A stretch of DNA of 37,347 nt from an uncultured Rhizobiaceae group bacterium. Its GTDB lineage: Bacteria > Pseudomonadota > Alphaproteobacteria > Rhizobiales > Rhizobiaceae. The position numbers and the translations under genes are program-made. The notes beneath the pieces are model-generated. The model did not search any database and was not told where the DNA came from. It saw only the letters and a list, made by a program, of their open reading frames with translations. The DNA lies in NCBI GenBank assembly GCA_937944165.1, contig CALDZF010000167.1, forward strand, positions 1 to 37,347. Reading direction: 5' to 3'. Every line of letters begins with the position of its first letter. The stretch's first letter is position 1. Shown here piece after piece: positions 7,817-19,867 of the stretch.

Positions 7817-9481
7817 CTATACTCGAGCAACAAATACAGTTGTCATTGGTTTTTTGCCCCATAAATTTCTGGTTTCTGATCTTACAGCTCGCGAAATTGC
7901 ATCGCGTATAAGATCGTCATCACGACGGCGTTTTTTGGGAATGCCAGAAAGTGCGCCTATTGCTGCCTTAAATAAGGCTTCATCAAATGAAACACCATCA
8001 TTGGTGATTTCTGGCAAGCCATGCAATGCGATGTCCAAATCATCGGCCATATCCCCGGCACGATCTAGCACAATCGAAACAGCAATATGCCCAGCATAGG
8101 ATAATCTACGGCGGTCTTTTACACCAGTTGAGGCTTCATCAGCAATAATATGACCATCTTTATAAATACGCCCATAAGGTACCTGATCAATAATTTCTGC
8201 AAGCCCTGGTGCAAGCCGAACCAGATCGCCATTGCGGATTGGAACAACTTGCGGAATACCCTCTTCGCCTCCAAGTTTTGCTTGTGCGTTAAGGTGGGCA
8301 GCTTCACCATGAACCGGAATTAAGATTTCAGGTTTCGTCCAAGCATACATTTGTTTTAATTCATGTCGTCGCGGATGACCTGATACATGAACAAGCTGTT
8401 TTCCGTCTTCGATTATTTCAATGCCCTGCTCGATCAGTTGATTTTTAATCTCGATTATTGGTTTTTCATTACCAGGAATTGTCCGTGATGAAAAAATAAC
8501 AGTATCGCCTGCTGCAAACGAAATATAACGGTGTTCCTGCCTTGCAATTTTTGCAAGTGCAGCGCGGTTTTCACCTTGGCTACCCGTTAAAATAATCACA
8601 AGTTGATTTCTATCGATATATTGAAAATCAATATCTTCCACAAAGTCCTGAATATCATCAAACATATTCAAGTCTGTTGAAACTTCAACAACACGGCGAA
8701 TAGAGCTACCCACGAGCATTACTTTACGCCCAGTTTTTTCAGCTGCTTGTGCAATTGATCGGATACGACCTACGTTTGAAGAGAAAGTTGTTATTGCAAC
8801 CCTGCCTGTCGCGGTTGAAATCAGATTAGCAAGACTGTCAGAGACTTCACGTTCAGTGGGTGATTCACCTTCACGCATGGCATTTGTTGAATCACAAATA
8901 AGCGCCAAAACACCATCATCTCCCAAACGCTTAAATGCATTTATATCCGTATTTTTTCCCAAGGTTGGATCATTATCCAATTTCCAGTCACCTGTATGAA
9001 TGACACGGCCAAGTGGACTTTTAATCGCTAATGAAACAGGCTCTGGAATAGAGTGCGTTACATATACAGGTTGTATTTCAAAAGGTTCTAAATCAATTAT
9101 GTCACCAGCTTTATATACCTCTAACGGCAGATTTGGCGGCTCACCTTCGTATTGCGCTTTTGCATCTAACATACCGGACGTAAAAGCTGTACAATATATT
9201 GGAGCGCCAAGACGCTGCCACAAGCTTAATACGGCACCATAATGGTCTTCATGTGCATGGGTAATTACAATTGCCAGCAGGTCTTTGCCAATCTCTTCTA
9301 CAAAACGAATATCAGGTAAAACCAGATCAACGCCTGGCAAATCAGGCCCAGGGAATGTTACTCCACAATCTACCATAATCCACTTGCGTTTTTTTTCATC
9401 GCCATAACCATATAGCGCAAGGTTCATGCCTATTTCACCCACACCACCAAGAGGCACAAATACCAAATCTTGCTTGCTCAA
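7817..9481 (-). CDS. rnj: Ribonuclease J
   Basis: Metallo-beta-lactamase/beta-CASP nuclease with 5'-3' exonuclease and endonuclease activity, involved in mRNA turnover and rRNA maturation. The zinc motif HAHEDH lies at residues 75-80, preceded by MVDCGVTFPG and followed by the beta-CASP region and the HVSGHPRRHE and IPVHGEAAHL segments that close the active site. The length of 554 aa is normal for the family. The start ATG (MSKQDLVFVPLGGVGEIGMN) matches the family. It lies 18 bp after birA and 10 bp before mce, so it is part of the same transcript. Confidence 0.95.
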   Translation of the reverse strand: MSKQDLVFVPLGGVGEIGMNLALYGYGDEKKRKWIMVDCGVTFPGPDLPGVDLVLPDIRFVEEIGKDLLAIVITHAHEDHYGAVLSLWQRLGAPIYCTAFTSGMLDAKAQYEGEPPNLPLEVYKAGDIIDLEPFEIQPVYVTHSIPEPVSLAIKSPLGRVIHTGDWKLDNDPTLGKNTDINAFKRLGDDGVLALICDSTNAMREGESPTEREVSDSLANLISTATGRVAITTFSSNVGRIRSIAQAAEKTGRKVMLVGSSIRRVVEVSTDLNMFDDIQDFVEDIDFQYIDRNQLVIILTGSQGENRAALAKIARQEHRYISFAAGDTVIFSSRTIPGNEKPIIEIKNQLIEQGIEIIEDGKQLVHVSGHPRRHELKQMYAWTKPEILIPVHGEAAHLNAQAKLGGEEGIPQVVPIRNGDLVRLAPGLAEIIDQVPYGRIYKDGHIIADEASTGVKDRRRLSYAGHIAVSIVLDRAGDMADDLDIALHGLPEITNDGVSFDEALFKAAIGALSGIPKKRRRDDDLIRDAISRAVRSETRNLWGKKPMTTVFVARV

Positions 9482-9499
9482 ACTAATCCTTACTGCCCT

Positions 9500-10267
9500 C
9501 TATGGGTCTTGATTAAAAAATATATCGGCCGTTGAAACTTGTTTCGTTTCACCGGACTTTGTTTCAAGCAGCATATAACCGTTAGCATCAATTGAAATAA
9601 AATGCCCTATTTGCTCTGCTTGACCAGGAATTTTAACTGATACCTCACGTCCTAAACCATAAGCATTATCCAGCCACTTTTGTCTTATTGATGTAAAATT
9701 ATTTCCCTTATTCCAAAAAGAAATATTGTTTGCTACCGCATTTGCAAGTGACAAAAACAACGCACCTGCAGAAACTTCGATACCTTCAGCGAATAAGCTT
9801 GTTGCGGGGTGTAAAGTATTGGCTGGAAAATGCTGACAATTAATACCTATTCCCATAACCACATAATTGGCATCATTGTGAGTAACGCTTTCAAGTAATA
9901 TGCCACTGCATTTTTTACTATTTAACATTACATCATTAGGCCATTTAAGCTTAATCTCATTATTGCTCATTGAATAAGACTTAATAGCCTGTCTTACCGA
10001 GATTGCAGCAATAAATGTTAAATCGGCAAGACGTTTTTTTGGCGATGGATCGGTTAATAACAAAGACGCAAATAAATTACCTGTTTTGCCAGTCCATTCA
10101 CGCCCTCTACTGCCTTTGCCAGCAGTTTGGCGGTTAGCAGTTATCCAGAGATTTCCTTCTTCGCCTGCAGTCGCATAATCCATACAAAGCGTATTGGTAG
10201 AAGATGTTTCTTCAATAACAAGGTGTCGATACGCACCCAGTTTGGTTTTAATGGGGTCACCGATCAA
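9500..10267 (-). CDS. birA: Biotin-[acetyl-CoA-carboxylase] ligase
   Basis: Attaches biotin to carboxylase carrier domains by way of biotinyl-AMP. The 255-aa protein has the catalytic core only. [20 protein letters not shown] is the adenylate-binding motif, and [11 protein letters not shown] with CSGILLE is the biotin-binding region. A small C-terminal beta domain covers about 205-250. There is no N-terminal helix-turn-helix, so it should not act as a repressor as E. coli BirA does. The ATG overlaps the nuoN stop by 4 bp, coupling it to the complex I operon, as is common in Rhizobiales. Confidence 0.94.
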   Translation of the reverse strand: MIGDPIKTKLGAYRHLVIEETSSTNTLCMDYATAGEEGNLWITANRQTAGKGSRGREWTGKTGNLFASLLLTDPSPKKRLADLTFIAAISVRQAIKSYSMSNNEIKLKWPNDVMLNSKKCSGILLESVTHNDANYVVMGIGINCQHFPANTLHPATSLFAEGIEVSAGALFLSLANAVANNISFWNKGNNFTSIRQKWLDNAYGLGREVSVKIPGQAEQIGHFISIDANGYMLLETKSGETKQVSTADIFFNQDP

Positions 10268-11715
10268 AAGAACGAAGCAGCAGCAAGAGATGTTGCATCT
10301 GAAACATAGCCTGCGATAAGGAAGTAAAATGTAACAAATACACCACTTGCCATCAGTACAACTTTCAACTCACCGTCCATTGGAACAAAGTTATCCGCTG
10401 GTTCATCAAACCACATTATTTTAATAATGCGTAGATAATAAAAAGCACCGATCACACTTGCTAATACGCCAATCACGGCAAGCGCATAAAGCTCTGCTTC
10501 GATAGCTGCTACAAACACGAAGTATTTGGCAAAGAAACCAGCCAGTGGCGGGATGCCTGCTAATGAGAACATCAAGATGGTAAGCACTAAAGCCATCATT
10601 GGATTTCTACTGCCAAGGCCAGAAAGATCTGCAATTTCTTCAACTGCGCCATCTTTTCTGCGCATTGCAATAATGCAGGCAAAAGTACCAACCGTCATGA
10701 CCATGTAAATCAGCATGTATAAAATAACGCCATTAACGCCAGATTGCGTGCCAGCCGCAAGGCCAACCAGTGCATAGCCCATATGACCAATTGAAGAATA
10801 CGCCATTAGCCGTTTGATATTGGTTTGTCCAATAGCCGCAAAAGCGCCAAGCACCATAGATGAGATTGCGATGAATGCGATAATTTGCTGCCAGTCAGAT
10901 GTTACAGGCTCAAACGCTTGAATGACTACTCGGATCAACATTGCCATTGCCGCAATCTTAGGCGCTGCAGCAAAAAATGCAGTTACTGGCGACGGAGAGC
11001 CTTCGTAGACATCTGGTGTCCACATATGAAATGGTACAGCTGAAATTTTAAAAGCAATGCCTGCCATTAAGAACACAAGACCAAAGACCAGTCCAAGTGA
11101 ACGTTCATTGCCTGCCATTGCCTCTGCAATACCAACAAAGTCTGTATGGCCAGTAAAGCCATAAATCAGCGATGCACCATAAAGCAGCATGCCAGATGAA
11201 AGTGCGCCCAACACAAAGTACTTCAATCCAGCCTCTGTTGAACGAACAGAATCGCGATTTATAGCCGCTAACACATAAAGTGATAGCGATTGCAGTTCTA
11301 ATCCAAGATAAAGCGCAATAAGATCATTGGCTGAAATCATGAGCATCATGCCTAATGTGGCTGTTAGAACAAGAATTGGATATTCAAAATTAATTACCCC
11401 TTCCCGCTTCATATAATTAACCGACATAATGATGGCCAAGGCAGAACCAAGAAGCGTAAGCAGTTTCATGAACCAGGCAAAATCATCCAAGATAAACGAA
11501 CCATTCATGGCAATGCCACGATCAGCGGTTAAGAACAGACCAATGCCAGCAGCAACAATTACTGCCAGTGATAATCCGGTAATTTGTGAAACAGAGTGTT
11601 CACCCGAAAAAACACCAACCATAAGCAAAACCATGATGCCCAATGCAAGCCAAAGCTCTGCACCTAAAAGACCGATGTTTTGTGTTTCAATTAATACCTG
11701 CAATGTTTCTTGCAT
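10264..11715 (-). CDS. nuoN: NADH-quinone oxidoreductase subunit N
   Basis: Antiporter-like proton-pumping subunit of the complex I membrane arm. The 483-aa protein carries about 14 membrane helices. The conserved proton-channel region [16 protein letters not shown] and the segment [16 protein letters not shown] identify it as NuoN. It is the last nuo gene; its stop overlaps the birA start, so the downstream housekeeping genes are probably co-transcribed with complex I. Confidence 0.96.
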   Translation of the reverse strand: MQETLQVLIETQNIGLLGAELWLALGIMVLLMVGVFSGEHSVSQITGLSLAVIVAAGIGLFLTADRGIAMNGSFILDDFAWFMKLLTLLGSALAIIMSVNYMKREGVINFEYPILVLTATLGMMLMISANDLIALYLGLELQSLSLYVLAAINRDSVRSTEAGLKYFVLGALSSGMLLYGASLIYGFTGHTDFVGIAEAMAGNERSLGLVFGLVFLMAGIAFKISAVPFHMWTPDVYEGSPSPVTAFFAAAPKIAAMAMLIRVVIQAFEPVTSDWQQIIAFIAISSMVLGAFAAIGQTNIKRLMAYSSIGHMGYALVGLAAGTQSGVNGVILYMLIYMVMTVGTFACIIAMRRKDGAVEEIADLSGLGSRNPMMALVLTILMFSLAGIPPLAGFFAKYFVFVAAIEAELYALAVIGVLASVIGAFYYLRIIKIMWFDEPADNFVPMDGELKVVLMASGVFVTFYFLIAGYVSDATSLAAASFF

Positions 11716-11732
11716 TGGAATTCTCTGCTTCG

Positions 11733-13262
11733 TTATTTCAGGCTTGCCTGAGCGGTTTCTTTTGCAGCTTCAATTGCTGATTCATAATTCAAGATAAGCG
11801 TATTTACAGACACTTCTGTTGCTTCAAATACTGGCATTGGATAAACACCATAAAATATTACCAGAACAACAAGCGGGTAAATTATAATTTTCTCCCGCGT
11901 ATCAAGATCAATAATTGCTTTCAGACTTTCTTTATCAAGACTACCCAATACGACACGTCGGTAGAGCCATAACGCATAAGCCGCAGACAAGATTACGCCA
12001 GTAGTCGCTAATAATGCAATCCAGGTATTAACCTGGAAAACACCCAATAGCACCAGGAATTCGCCTACAAATCCTGAAGTTCCAGGAAGGCCTACATTTG
12101 CCATGGTAAATATCAAAAAGACCACAGCGTACTTCGGCATGCGATTTACCAAGCCGCCATAAGCAGCAATTTCACGCGTATGCATACGGTCATAAACAAC
12201 GCCAACACACAAAAACAATGCGCCTGACACAAGACCATGCGAAAGCATTTGATATATGCCGCCTTGAATACCGTTAGCATTCATCGTGAAAATACCCATG
12301 GTTACATAACCCATATGTGCAACTGATGAATAAGCGATAAGTTTTTTTATATCTTCTTGCATTAAGGCAACAAGCGAAGTGTAGATAATTGCAATGGCTG
12401 AAAGCACAAATACAAATATTGCCAGTTCTTCACTTGCCACCGGGAACATTGGAATGGAAAAGCGCAAGAAGCCATACCCACCCATTTTCAACAATATTGC
12501 CGCAAGCACCACAGAACCCGCAGTTGGTGCTTCCACGTGTGCATCTGGTAGCCAGGTATGAACTGGCCACATCGGCATTTTCACCGCAAAAGAGGCAAAA
12601 AATGCAAGCCATAACCAAGTTTGCATTGATGCTGGTATTACTGATTCTGCACGTGATGGGTCGAGTAATAATACAATGTCTGTTGTGTTTGTCTGCCAGT
12701 AGATTGCCATAATCGCGAGCAACATCAGCACAGAGCCAAGCAGCGTATATAAGAAGAATTTAAAACTTGCATAAACGCGCCTTGCACCACCCCAAATACC
12801 AATAATGATAAACATCGGTATTAGACCAGCTTCAAAGAAAATATAGAAAAGCATAATATCTAAGGCGCAGAATACGCCAATCATGAATGTTTCCAGCAAT
12901 AGGAAAGCAATCATATATGATTTTATATCTTTCTTTACGCTTTTCCAACTTGCCAAGATACAAAACGGCATCAAGAATGTTGAAAGGATAACAAACAACA
13001 TCGAAATGCCATCTACACCCATGTGATAAGTCATAAATGAACCAATCCATTCATAACGTTCTACGAATTGGAAATTGGCAGTTGTGTTGTCAAAATTGAC
13101 CCAAATATAAAGCGAGGCGATAAATGTTATCACGGTTGTAAACAAGGCAACGTTTTTAATATTGCGTTCTGCAACAGCGTTATCAGTTGGAATAAGCATA
13201 ATCATCAGCGCGCCAACAAGCGGCATGAATGTTATCATTGTGAGAATTGGCCAGTCAGTCAT
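11733..13262 (-). CDS. nuoM: NADH-quinone oxidoreductase subunit M
   Basis: Antiporter-like proton-pumping subunit of complex I. The preferred start is the ATG at 13262 ([18 protein letters not shown]), giving 509 aa and a TAATG overlap with the nuoL stop; the track start at 13289 adds nine residues with no family support. Characteristic segments are [17 protein letters not shown] near the middle and [15 protein letters not shown]. Membrane helices run along most of its length. The low-complexity ORFs reported on either strand inside it are shadows. Confidence 0.96.
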   Translation of the reverse strand: MTDWPILTMITFMPLVGALMIMLIPTDNAVAERNIKNVALFTTVITFIASLYIWVNFDNTTANFQFVERYEWIGSFMTYHMGVDGISMLFVILSTFLMPFCILASWKSVKKDIKSYMIAFLLLETFMIGVFCALDIMLFYIFFEAGLIPMFIIIGIWGGARRVYASFKFFLYTLLGSVLMLLAIMAIYWQTNTTDIVLLLDPSRAESVIPASMQTWLWLAFFASFAVKMPMWPVHTWLPDAHVEAPTAGSVVLAAILLKMGGYGFLRFSIPMFPVASEELAIFVFVLSAIAIIYTSLVALMQEDIKKLIAYSSVAHMGYVTMGIFTMNANGIQGGIYQMLSHGLVSGALFLCVGVVYDRMHTREIAAYGGLVNRMPKYAVVFLIFTMANVGLPGTSGFVGEFLVLLGVFQVNTWIALLATTGVILSAAYALWLYRRVVLGSLDKESLKAIIDLDTREKIIIYPLVVLVIFYGVYPMPVFEATEVSVNTLILNYESAIEAAKETAQASLK

Positions 13263-15256
13263 TAGCCTGCTCCTCCAAACATAGACCATGTAATCAAGGC
13301 AGCAATCCCTATCATCATTGCAAAGGCATAGTGATACAGATAGCCAGACTGAAGCTTTACAACCTTACCTGTTATACCCAGTACGCGCGCAGAAATTCCA
13401 TCCGGACCAAATCCATCAATCAACCAGCCATCACCTTTTTTCCAAAGAAAATGACCAATCCATTTTGCCGGACGTACAAAGATGAAATCATAAAGCTCAT
13501 CGAAGTACCATTTGTTCAAAAGGAATGCATAAAGACCTGGATGCTGTTTTGCCAATTCCTTTGGCAGTGATGGTGATTTAATATACATCCACCAAGCAAG
13601 TACGAAGCCGATTGCCATGACTATGGCGGGTGACCATTTTACGAGTTTTGGTACATCATGAAATGTTTCAAGAACTGTATTGGATGGTGAAGAATAAAGG
13701 GCTGTACGCCAGAATTCATTGTACCAGAATTCATGATCGCCCCCTGTAACATGCCCCACAAAAGCATTATGGAAAACAACCCCGGCAAACAAGGCACCAG
13801 CCGCCAGAATGTAAAGCGGGATTAGCATCACGTTTGGCGATTCATGCACATGGCTCATTACATCCACGGAAGCACGAGGTTTGCCGTGAAATGTCATAAA
13901 AATTAAACGCCATGAATAGAAGCTTGTGAAAAGCGCTGCGATTACAAGCAATATGAAGGCATACATTGCATAGGCGTTTTGTCCTACAAATGCACTTTCA
14001 ATTATCGCATCTTTTGAGAAGAAGCCTGCTGTGCCAATTATCGTTCCTGGAATACCAAGACCTGTAAGTGCCACAGTACCAATCATCATCATCCAATAGG
14101 TTTTTGGAATGTGCTTGCGAAGACCGCCCATTTTACGCATGTCTTGTTCATCTGACACGGCATGAATGACCGAACCAGCACCAAGGAACAAGAGCGCTTT
14201 AAAGAATGCGTGTGTGAAGAGGTGGAATATTGCCGCACCATAAGCACCGACACCCAATGCCACAAACATATAACCAAGCTGAGAACAGGTTGAATAAGCA
14301 ATCACGCGCTTTATATCGTTTTGTACCAAACCAATAGTTGCTGCAAAAAATGCTGTTGTAGCACCGATAAAAGTAACAAAAGTGAGTGCCGTTGTAGAAT
14401 ATTCAAACAATGGTGACATGCGAGCAACGAGGAATACGCCTGCGGTAACCATGGTAGCGGCGTGAATAAGCGCTGATACAGGTGTAGGCCCTTCCATGGC
14501 ATCTGGTAGCCAGGTATGCAGCAGGAACTGAGCTGATTTACCCATGGCACCCATGAACAGCAGCAAACAGGTAATCGTCAAGGCATCAGCGGCACCCAAT
14601 TCATATCCAAGAAAGCTCATTACAGTGCCTTCTGCCGTCGCAACGTTTTCTACATTTTGGAAGATCGTTGAAAACTCGATGGTGTTAAACATATAGAACA
14701 CGCCAAAGATACCAAGCGCGAAACCAAAGTCACCTACACGATTTACAACAAAAGCCTTCATAGCAGCTGCATTTGCTGAAGGTTTTTTAAACCAGAAGCC
14801 AATCAATAAGTATGACGCAAGGCCAACGCCCTCCCAACCAAAGAACATTTGAAGAAGGTTGTCAGAAGTAACCAACATCAACATGGCAAAAGTAAAGAGT
14901 GACAGATAGGCAAAGAAACGCGGACGATGCGGATCATGATGCATATAGCCCATGGAATACATGTGAACGAGGGATGAAACCGTATTGACCACAACCAGCA
15001 TAACGACAGTTAGTGTATCAATGCGCAGCGCCCAGCTTACATTCAGATCACCAGAGCTAATCCATTGCAGTACCGGAACTGTAAATGGTTCAACGTCAGA
15101 ATAGCCAACGGATATAAAAGCGACCCAAGACAAGATTGCTGAAATAATCATCAAGCCAGTTGTGATGTACTCACACCCTTTCGAGCCGATGGACTTTGCA
15201 AAAAGTCCGGCAATCAAGAAGCCGATGAGCGGGAGAAAGACAATTAAGTGATACAT
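13262..15256 (-). CDS. nuoL: NADH-quinone oxidoreductase subunit L
   Basis: Distal antiporter-like subunit of complex I with the long lateral helix. The 664-aa length is normal. [38 protein letters not shown] and [18 protein letters not shown] are the hallmark segments. The C-terminal third, with [15 protein letters not shown], corresponds to the lateral helix and the final transmembrane anchor. It starts 2 bp after nuoK and overlaps the nuoM start. Confidence 0.97.
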   Translation of the reverse strand: MYHLIVFLPLIGFLIAGLFAKSIGSKGCEYITTGLMIISAILSWVAFISVGYSDVEPFTVPVLQWISSGDLNVSWALRIDTLTVVMLVVVNTVSSLVHMYSMGYMHHDPHRPRFFAYLSLFTFAMLMLVTSDNLLQMFFGWEGVGLASYLLIGFWFKKPSANAAAMKAFVVNRVGDFGFALGIFGVFYMFNTIEFSTIFQNVENVATAEGTVMSFLGYELGAADALTITCLLLFMGAMGKSAQFLLHTWLPDAMEGPTPVSALIHAATMVTAGVFLVARMSPLFEYSTTALTFVTFIGATTAFFAATIGLVQNDIKRVIAYSTCSQLGYMFVALGVGAYGAAIFHLFTHAFFKALLFLGAGSVIHAVSDEQDMRKMGGLRKHIPKTYWMMMIGTVALTGLGIPGTIIGTAGFFSKDAIIESAFVGQNAYAMYAFILLVIAALFTSFYSWRLIFMTFHGKPRASVDVMSHVHESPNVMLIPLYILAAGALFAGVVFHNAFVGHVTGGDHEFWYNEFWRTALYSSPSNTVLETFHDVPKLVKWSPAIVMAIGFVLAWWMYIKSPSLPKELAKQHPGLYAFLLNKWYFDELYDFIFVRPAKWIGHFLWKKGDGWLIDGFGPDGISARVLGITGKVVKLQSGYLYHYAFAMMIGIAALITWSMFGGAG

Positions 15257-15258
15257 GG

Positions 15259-15567
15259 TCAGCCTTTCATCACGCTTACATCTTCAACGGCAATCGAACC
15301 TTTGTTGCGGAAGAAGACCACAAGAATGGCAAGACCAATAGCCGCTTCAGCAGCGGCAACCGTTAAAACGAATAAAGCAAACACTTGCCCCATCAAATCT
15401 CCCAGATGTTGAGAGAAGGCAACAAAATTCAGATTTACAGATAGAAGAATAAGCTCAATTGACATCAGGATAATTAGGATGTTTTTTCTGTTTAGAAAAA
15501 TCCCGAGCATGCCGATTGTGAATAATATGGCACTTACTGAGAGGTAATGTGAAATTCCGATTTCCAT
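15259..15567 (-). CDS. nuoK: NADH-quinone oxidoreductase subunit K
   Basis: Small complex I membrane subunit (102 aa, three helices) that takes part in the proton path next to NuoJ and Nuo[19 protein letters not shown] contains the conserved buried glutamate of helix 2, and [13 protein letters not shown] contains the second conserved glutamate of helix 3. The length is normal. It lies 1 bp after nuoJ. Confidence 0.96.
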   Translation of the reverse strand: MEIGISHYLSVSAILFTIGMLGIFLNRKNILIILMSIELILLSVNLNFVAFSQHLGDLMGQVFALFVLTVAAAEAAIGLAILVVFFRNKGSIAVEDVSVMKG

Positions 15568-15568
15568 C

Positions 15569-16183
15569 TTATAGCCCCTTCCCGCTTTCTACATTTACAT
15601 TTCTAATTGCAGTTTTTGGATCACGACCGACCTGCGTTGCAATATCCTGTCTGCGAACGCTTGGCTTGTGGCGAAGTGTGAGCACAATCGCGCCAACCAT
15701 AGCAACTAGCAAAATCATGCCTGCAATCTGGAAGAAGAAAATATGATCTGTGTAAAGGATATTGCCCAAGGCTTCGATGTTGCGAACTTCGCTCACATCA
15801 GGCGTTGGTTGCGCAGTCGAACCAGACGCCACGGGAGCTGTTACCCAGCTACCCACAACAAGGATAAGTTCAACTAGGAAGATAATTCCAATTAGGGCGC
15901 CAATTGGCAGATATTGCAAAAATCCTTCACGCAACTCTGCAAAATCAACATCCAACATCATGACAACGAAGAGGAAGAGTACCGCAACCGCACCAACATA
16001 AACGACAATAAGTAGTAGACCCAAGAACTCTGCACCTGTCATAATAAAAAGACCAGAAGCATTTACGAATGCAAGGATCAGGAAAAGAACAGAATGCACA
16101 GGATTACGTGATGAAATCACCATAAAAGCCGATGCCAGCATAATGCCTGAGAACATGTAAAAGAATAAAATGGATGCGGTCAT
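15569..16183 (-). CDS. nuoJ: NADH-quinone oxidoreductase subunit J
   Basis: Complex I membrane subunit with five helices. [20 protein letters not shown] is the conserved helix 3 that includes the flexible stretch linked to coupling. The length of 204 aa is normal. The loop between helices 4 and 5 is Pro/Ser-rich (about 111-131), and the C-terminus ends in a basic tail ([13 protein letters not shown]). An AGGAA site precedes the ATG. Confidence 0.95.
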   Translation of the reverse strand: MTASILFFYMFSGIMLASAFMVISSRNPVHSVLFLILAFVNASGLFIMTGAEFLGLLLIVVYVGAVAVLFLFVVMMLDVDFAELREGFLQYLPIGALIGIIFLVELILVVGSWVTAPVASGSTAQPTPDVSEVRNIEALGNILYTDHIFFFQIAGMILLVAMVGAIVLTLRHKPSVRRQDIATQVGRDPKTAIRNVNVESGKGL

Positions 16184-16192
16184 GTCTGGTTC

Positions 16193-16684
16193 CTACCTGT
16201 ATGGCGCATCAATGTGCAGATTACGGGCAATTTCACGCTCCCAACGATCGCCGTTATCCAGCAATTTGTCTTTGTCATAGTAAAGCTCTTCGCGTGTTTC
16301 AGTTGCGAATTCGAAATTCGGACCTTCAACAATTGCATCAACCGGGCAAGCTTCCTGACAGAACCCACAGTAAATACATTTGACCATATCAATGTCATAA
16401 CGAACGGTACGACGTGTGCCGTCATTGCCACGAGGGCCTGCTTCAATGGTAATGGCTTGAGCCGGACAAATCGCTTCACACAACTTACAAGCGATACAGC
16501 GTTCTTCACCATTGGGATAACGCCGCAGCGCGTGTTCGCCACGAAAACGGGCTGACACAGGGCCTTTTTCAAACGGATAGTTAATCGTCGGCTTTGGCTT
16601 CCACATATAACGCAGCGCCAAACCAAGTGCTGAGAAAAACTCTTTTAAAAGAAGTGATTTTGCTGCTTGTGCTAGATTACTCAT
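16193..16684 (-). CDS. nuoI: NADH-quinone oxidoreductase subunit I
   Basis: Peripheral-arm subunit holding two [4Fe-4S] clusters (N6a and N6b) that pass electrons towards NuoB. Two ferredoxin motifs are present: [12 protein letters not shown] and [13 protein letters not shown] prefer the ATG at 16684 ([17 protein letters not shown]), which gives 163 aa and a 4-bp ATGA overlap with nuoH; the track start at 16765 adds 27 residues read from the nuoH end in another frame. Confidence 0.96.
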   Translation of the reverse strand: MSNLAQAAKSLLLKEFFSALGLALRYMWKPKPTINYPFEKGPVSARFRGEHALRRYPNGEERCIACKLCEAICPAQAITIEAGPRGNDGTRRTVRYDIDMVKCIYCGFCQEACPVDAIVEGPNFEFATETREELYYDKDKLLDNGDRWEREIARNLHIDAPYR

Positions 16685-17730
16685 GCTGCGACCCACCCTG
16701 TGATTTGTAAAACAAGTGCTGTTGCGAAAACCATAAAGAGTGAGATTGGCAGGAAGACTTTCCAACCCAAGCGCATCAATTGGTCATGGCGATAACGCGG
16801 CACAACGGCACGAACCATTGCCATGGCAAAGAAGACAAGAAGCATCTTCAAAACGAACCAGAATGTGCCCGGTATCCAGTTTAAGAACCAAACATCAAAT
16901 GGAGGCAACCAGCCACCAAGGAACAAGACTGTTGTCAACGCACACATCAAGATAATGGCAACAAATTCGCCCAAGAAGAATAACAAGAACAAGGTTGATG
17001 AATATTCAACCATGTGACCCGCAACCAGTTCTGATTCAGCTTCTGGCAAATCAAATGGGGGACGGTTTGTTTCAGCAATGGCTGAGATGAAGAAGATAAT
17101 GAACATGGGAAATAGCGGCAACCAATGCCAATCAAGGAAGGATGAACTCATACCAAGATAATTTGTTCCAAGACCCGTTTGCTGCGCAATAATAATATCA
17201 TCCATGCGAAGCGAGCCTACGCATAGAAGAACCGTAATAATCACAAAGCCGATTGAAACTTCATACGAGACCATTTGCGCCGCTGAACGAAGGGCTGCAA
17301 GAAAGGCGTATTTGGAGTTTGAAGCCCAACCGCCCATGATAACGCCGTAGACTTCTAGCGAAGAGACAGCAAAAACAAACAAAATACCCAGATTTAGATC
17401 AGCAATCGCCCAGCCCTTATCAAGTGGAATAACCGCCCAAGCTGCCATGGCTAGCACTGCGGATACGATAGGCGCAATGATAAAAACTGCCTTACTCGCA
17501 CTTGCGGGAATAATCGGTTCTTTAATAACAAATTTCAGTAAATCAGCGAAGGATTGCAACAATCCCCAAGGCCCAACCACATTTGGCCCTCTGCGCATTT
17601 GCACTGCGGCAAAGATTTTACGGTCAGCATAAAGAATGTAAGCAGTGAAAACCAAAAGTGCTACGAGCAACAAGAGGCTTTGCCCAAATATTACAATAAC
17701 AGGCCAAAGATAATTAAAGATAGCTTCCAT
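16681..17730 (-). CDS. nuoH: NADH-quinone oxidoreductase subunit H
   Basis: Membrane subunit at the junction of the two arms, forming part of the quinone chamber. The 349-aa protein has about eight helices. [22 protein letters not shown] and [19 protein letters not shown] are the strongly conserved loops that line the quinone site. The length and start are normal. Its stop overlaps the nuoI ATG. Confidence 0.97.
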   Translation of the reverse strand: MEAIFNYLWPVIVIFGQSLLLLVALLVFTAYILYADRKIFAAVQMRRGPNVVGPWGLLQSFADLLKFVIKEPIIPASASKAVFIIAPIVSAVLAMAAWAVIPLDKGWAIADLNLGILFVFAVSSLEVYGVIMGGWASNSKYAFLAALRSAAQMVSYEVSIGFVIITVLLCVGSLRMDDIIIAQQTGLGTNYLGMSSSFLDWHWLPLFPMFIIFFISAIAETNRPPFDLPEAESELVAGHMVEYSSTLFLLFFLGEFVAIILMCALTTVLFLGGWLPPFDVWFLNWIPGTFWFVLKMLLVFFAMAMVRAVVPRYRHDQLMRLGWKVFLPISLFMVFATALVLQITGWVAA

Positions 17731-17745
17731 TGTCTTGCGCCCCGC

Positions 17746-19839
17746 CTATTCCGCTGCCTGCTTCATGGCGCCAGCGCGAAGTGCAGAACATTCCGCCATC
17801 ACTTTGGAAGCACGTGCAATCGGGTTGGTCATGAAGTAATCCTTAATCGGACTTGTAAGAGGTTCGGATAAAGTCTTTCCAGTCTTGGAAGCACCCAATG
17901 ATTTCGTAATAGCATTTACATCAATATCCCTTGCTTCCGCAACCTCATCAAGGCGTGCAAATTGCGGAAATTGCAAATAAAGTGCTGAACGTAATTCTGC
18001 CAGGCTGTCAAATGGCAAGGTTACTTTCAAATACGCAGATAATGCACGGAAAACAGCCCAATCTTCTTTGGCATCTCCTGGTGCAAATGCAGCGCGGTTT
18101 GTCATTTGAACACGGCCTTCAGTGTTTACATAAGTGCCAGATTTTTCTGTGTAAGTTGAGGCAGGTAGAATCACATCCGCATGATGTGCGCCAACATCAC
18201 CATGACTACCGATATAGATTTTGAAGCCTTTGGCTTGGTTCATATCAAGCTCATCAGCGCCATGAACAAAAAGCACGTCCATGTTTTTCATCATGGAAGC
18301 TGTATCTTTGCCGCCAGTACCTGGTACAAAACCAAGATCCAGTCCCCCCACCTGTGAAGCATGCGTATGGAGCACGTTGTAGCCGTTCCAGTCTTTTGAA
18401 ATAACACCGGTTGTTTTTGCCAATTCACCGACCAGACCAATAACTACCTTGCTATCAGAGCGATTAAGCGCGCCCTGCCCGATGATAACCATCGGTTTTT
18501 TTGCTTTCATAAGCTTAGCAGAGAATTTATTTTTACCGGAGATTAACTCTTTAAGCGTATCGACACTTACACCCAAATGTTGATATCCATAACGAAGATC
18601 TCCAACTTCGCCAATAACACCGACTGGGAAATTACCCATTTTAACACGCTTCAAAATACGGCTATTTAAAACTGCTGCTTCAAAACGTGGGTTTGACCCC
18701 ACAATCAACAAGGCATCCGCTTCTTCAATACCTGCAATGGTTGAGTTAAACAAATAACTTTCACGACCATTCTTAGGGTCAAGCACACTGCCAGCCTCAC
18801 GACAATCCATATTGGTTGAACCCAAATTGCCAAGTAGAGTTTTTAGCGCAAACATATCTTCTACAGATGACATGACCCCGGCAATTGCACCAATTTTATC
18901 AGCTTTTATTGTTTTAACTTTACGTGCAATAGCAGCAAATGCAGCATCCCATGTTGTTGCTTGAAGTTTACCACCAACTTTTACATAAGGCTTGTCTAAG
19001 CGTTGGGACTTCAATCCATCCCAGATAAATCGTGATTTATCTGATAACCACTCTTCGTTCACGTCTTCATGCAGGCGCGGCATGATACGCATGACTTCGC
19101 GGCCACGTGCATCTACGCGAATGTTTGAACCAACCGCATCCATCACATCAATTGACTCTGTCTTACGTAATTCCCATGGGCGAGCTGTATCTTGATAAGG
19201 ACGCGATGTCAGTGCACCAACAGGACAAAGATCAATCACATTGCCCTGCATTTCGGATGTCATGGCCGTTTCAAGATAGGTTGTAATCTCAGCATCTTCA
19301 CCACGACCCAGCAGCCCCAGCTCAGAAATACCGGCAACTTCAGTGGTAAAACGCACACAACGCGTACAATGAATACAACGTGTCATCTTGGTGCGAACCA
19401 GTGGGCCAATGTACTTATCTTCAACAGCGCGTTTGTTTTCAGCAAAACGGTTTTTATCAACACCATAAGCCATCGCCTGATCTTGCAAATCACATTCGCC
19501 GCCCTGGTCACAAATCGGACAATCAAGTGGGTGATTGATGAGCAAAAACTCCATCACACCTTCACGTGCTTTTTTGACCATTGGTGATTTTGTTAAAATC
19601 TCTGGTGGCTCCCCATTCGGTCCAGGACGACAATCACGAACACCCAAGGCACAAGAAGCCTGTGGTTTTGGCGGGCCGCCTTTGACTTCAACCAGACACA
19701 TGCGGCAGTTGCCAGCTATAGAAAGACGCTCGTGGAAACAAAAACGCGGGATTTCCGCGCCCGCTTCTTCACAAGCCTGCAGGATCGTATAGTGATCCGG
19801 AACTTCTATTTCTTTGCCATCAATGATAAGTTTCGTCAT
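17746..19839 (-). CDS. nuoG: NADH-quinone oxidoreductase subunit G
   Basis: Largest peripheral-arm subunit. It binds a [2Fe-2S] cluster (PRFCFHERLSIAGNCRMC, with a later Cys), a His/Cys-ligated [4Fe-4S] cluster (HPLDCPICDQGGECDLQ) and a further [4Fe-4S] cluster (CIHCTRCVRF with DLCPVGALT), all within the first 215 residues. The rest is a molybdopterin-oxidoreductase-like domain without cofactor. The 697-aa length is usual for Alphaproteobacteria. It begins 28 bp after the Lys-rich H3TH gene. Confidence 0.97.
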   Translation of the reverse strand: MTKLIIDGKEIEVPDHYTILQACEEAGAEIPRFCFHERLSIAGNCRMCLVEVKGGPPKPQASCALGVRDCRPGPNGEPPEILTKSPMVKKAREGVMEFLLINHPLDCPICDQGGECDLQDQAMAYGVDKNRFAENKRAVEDKYIGPLVRTKMTRCIHCTRCVRFTTEVAGISELGLLGRGEDAEITTYLETAMTSEMQGNVIDLCPVGALTSRPYQDTARPWELRKTESIDVMDAVGSNIRVDARGREVMRIMPRLHEDVNEEWLSDKSRFIWDGLKSQRLDKPYVKVGGKLQATTWDAAFAAIARKVKTIKADKIGAIAGVMSSVEDMFALKTLLGNLGSTNMDCREAGSVLDPKNGRESYLFNSTIAGIEEADALLIVGSNPRFEAAVLNSRILKRVKMGNFPVGVIGEVGDLRYGYQHLGVSVDTLKELISGKNKFSAKLMKAKKPMVIIGQGALNRSDSKVVIGLVGELAKTTGVISKDWNGYNVLHTHASQVGGLDLGFVPGTGGKDTASMMKNMDVLFVHGADELDMNQAKGFKIYIGSHGDVGAHHADVILPASTYTEKSGTYVNTEGRVQMTNRAAFAPGDAKEDWAVFRALSAYLKVTLPFDSLAELRSALYLQFPQFARLDEVAEARDIDVNAITKSLGASKTGKTLSEPLTSPIKDYFMTNPIARASKVMAECSALRAGAMKQAAE

Positions 19840-19867
19840 ATCAATTTTTTCCGTTTTTGGGACACGA

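Noticed and set aside
16193-16765. Longer nuoI start at 16765
   Set aside because: The extra 27 residues overlap the nuoH end and do not resemble NuoI; the ATG at 16684 has the ATGA overlap.
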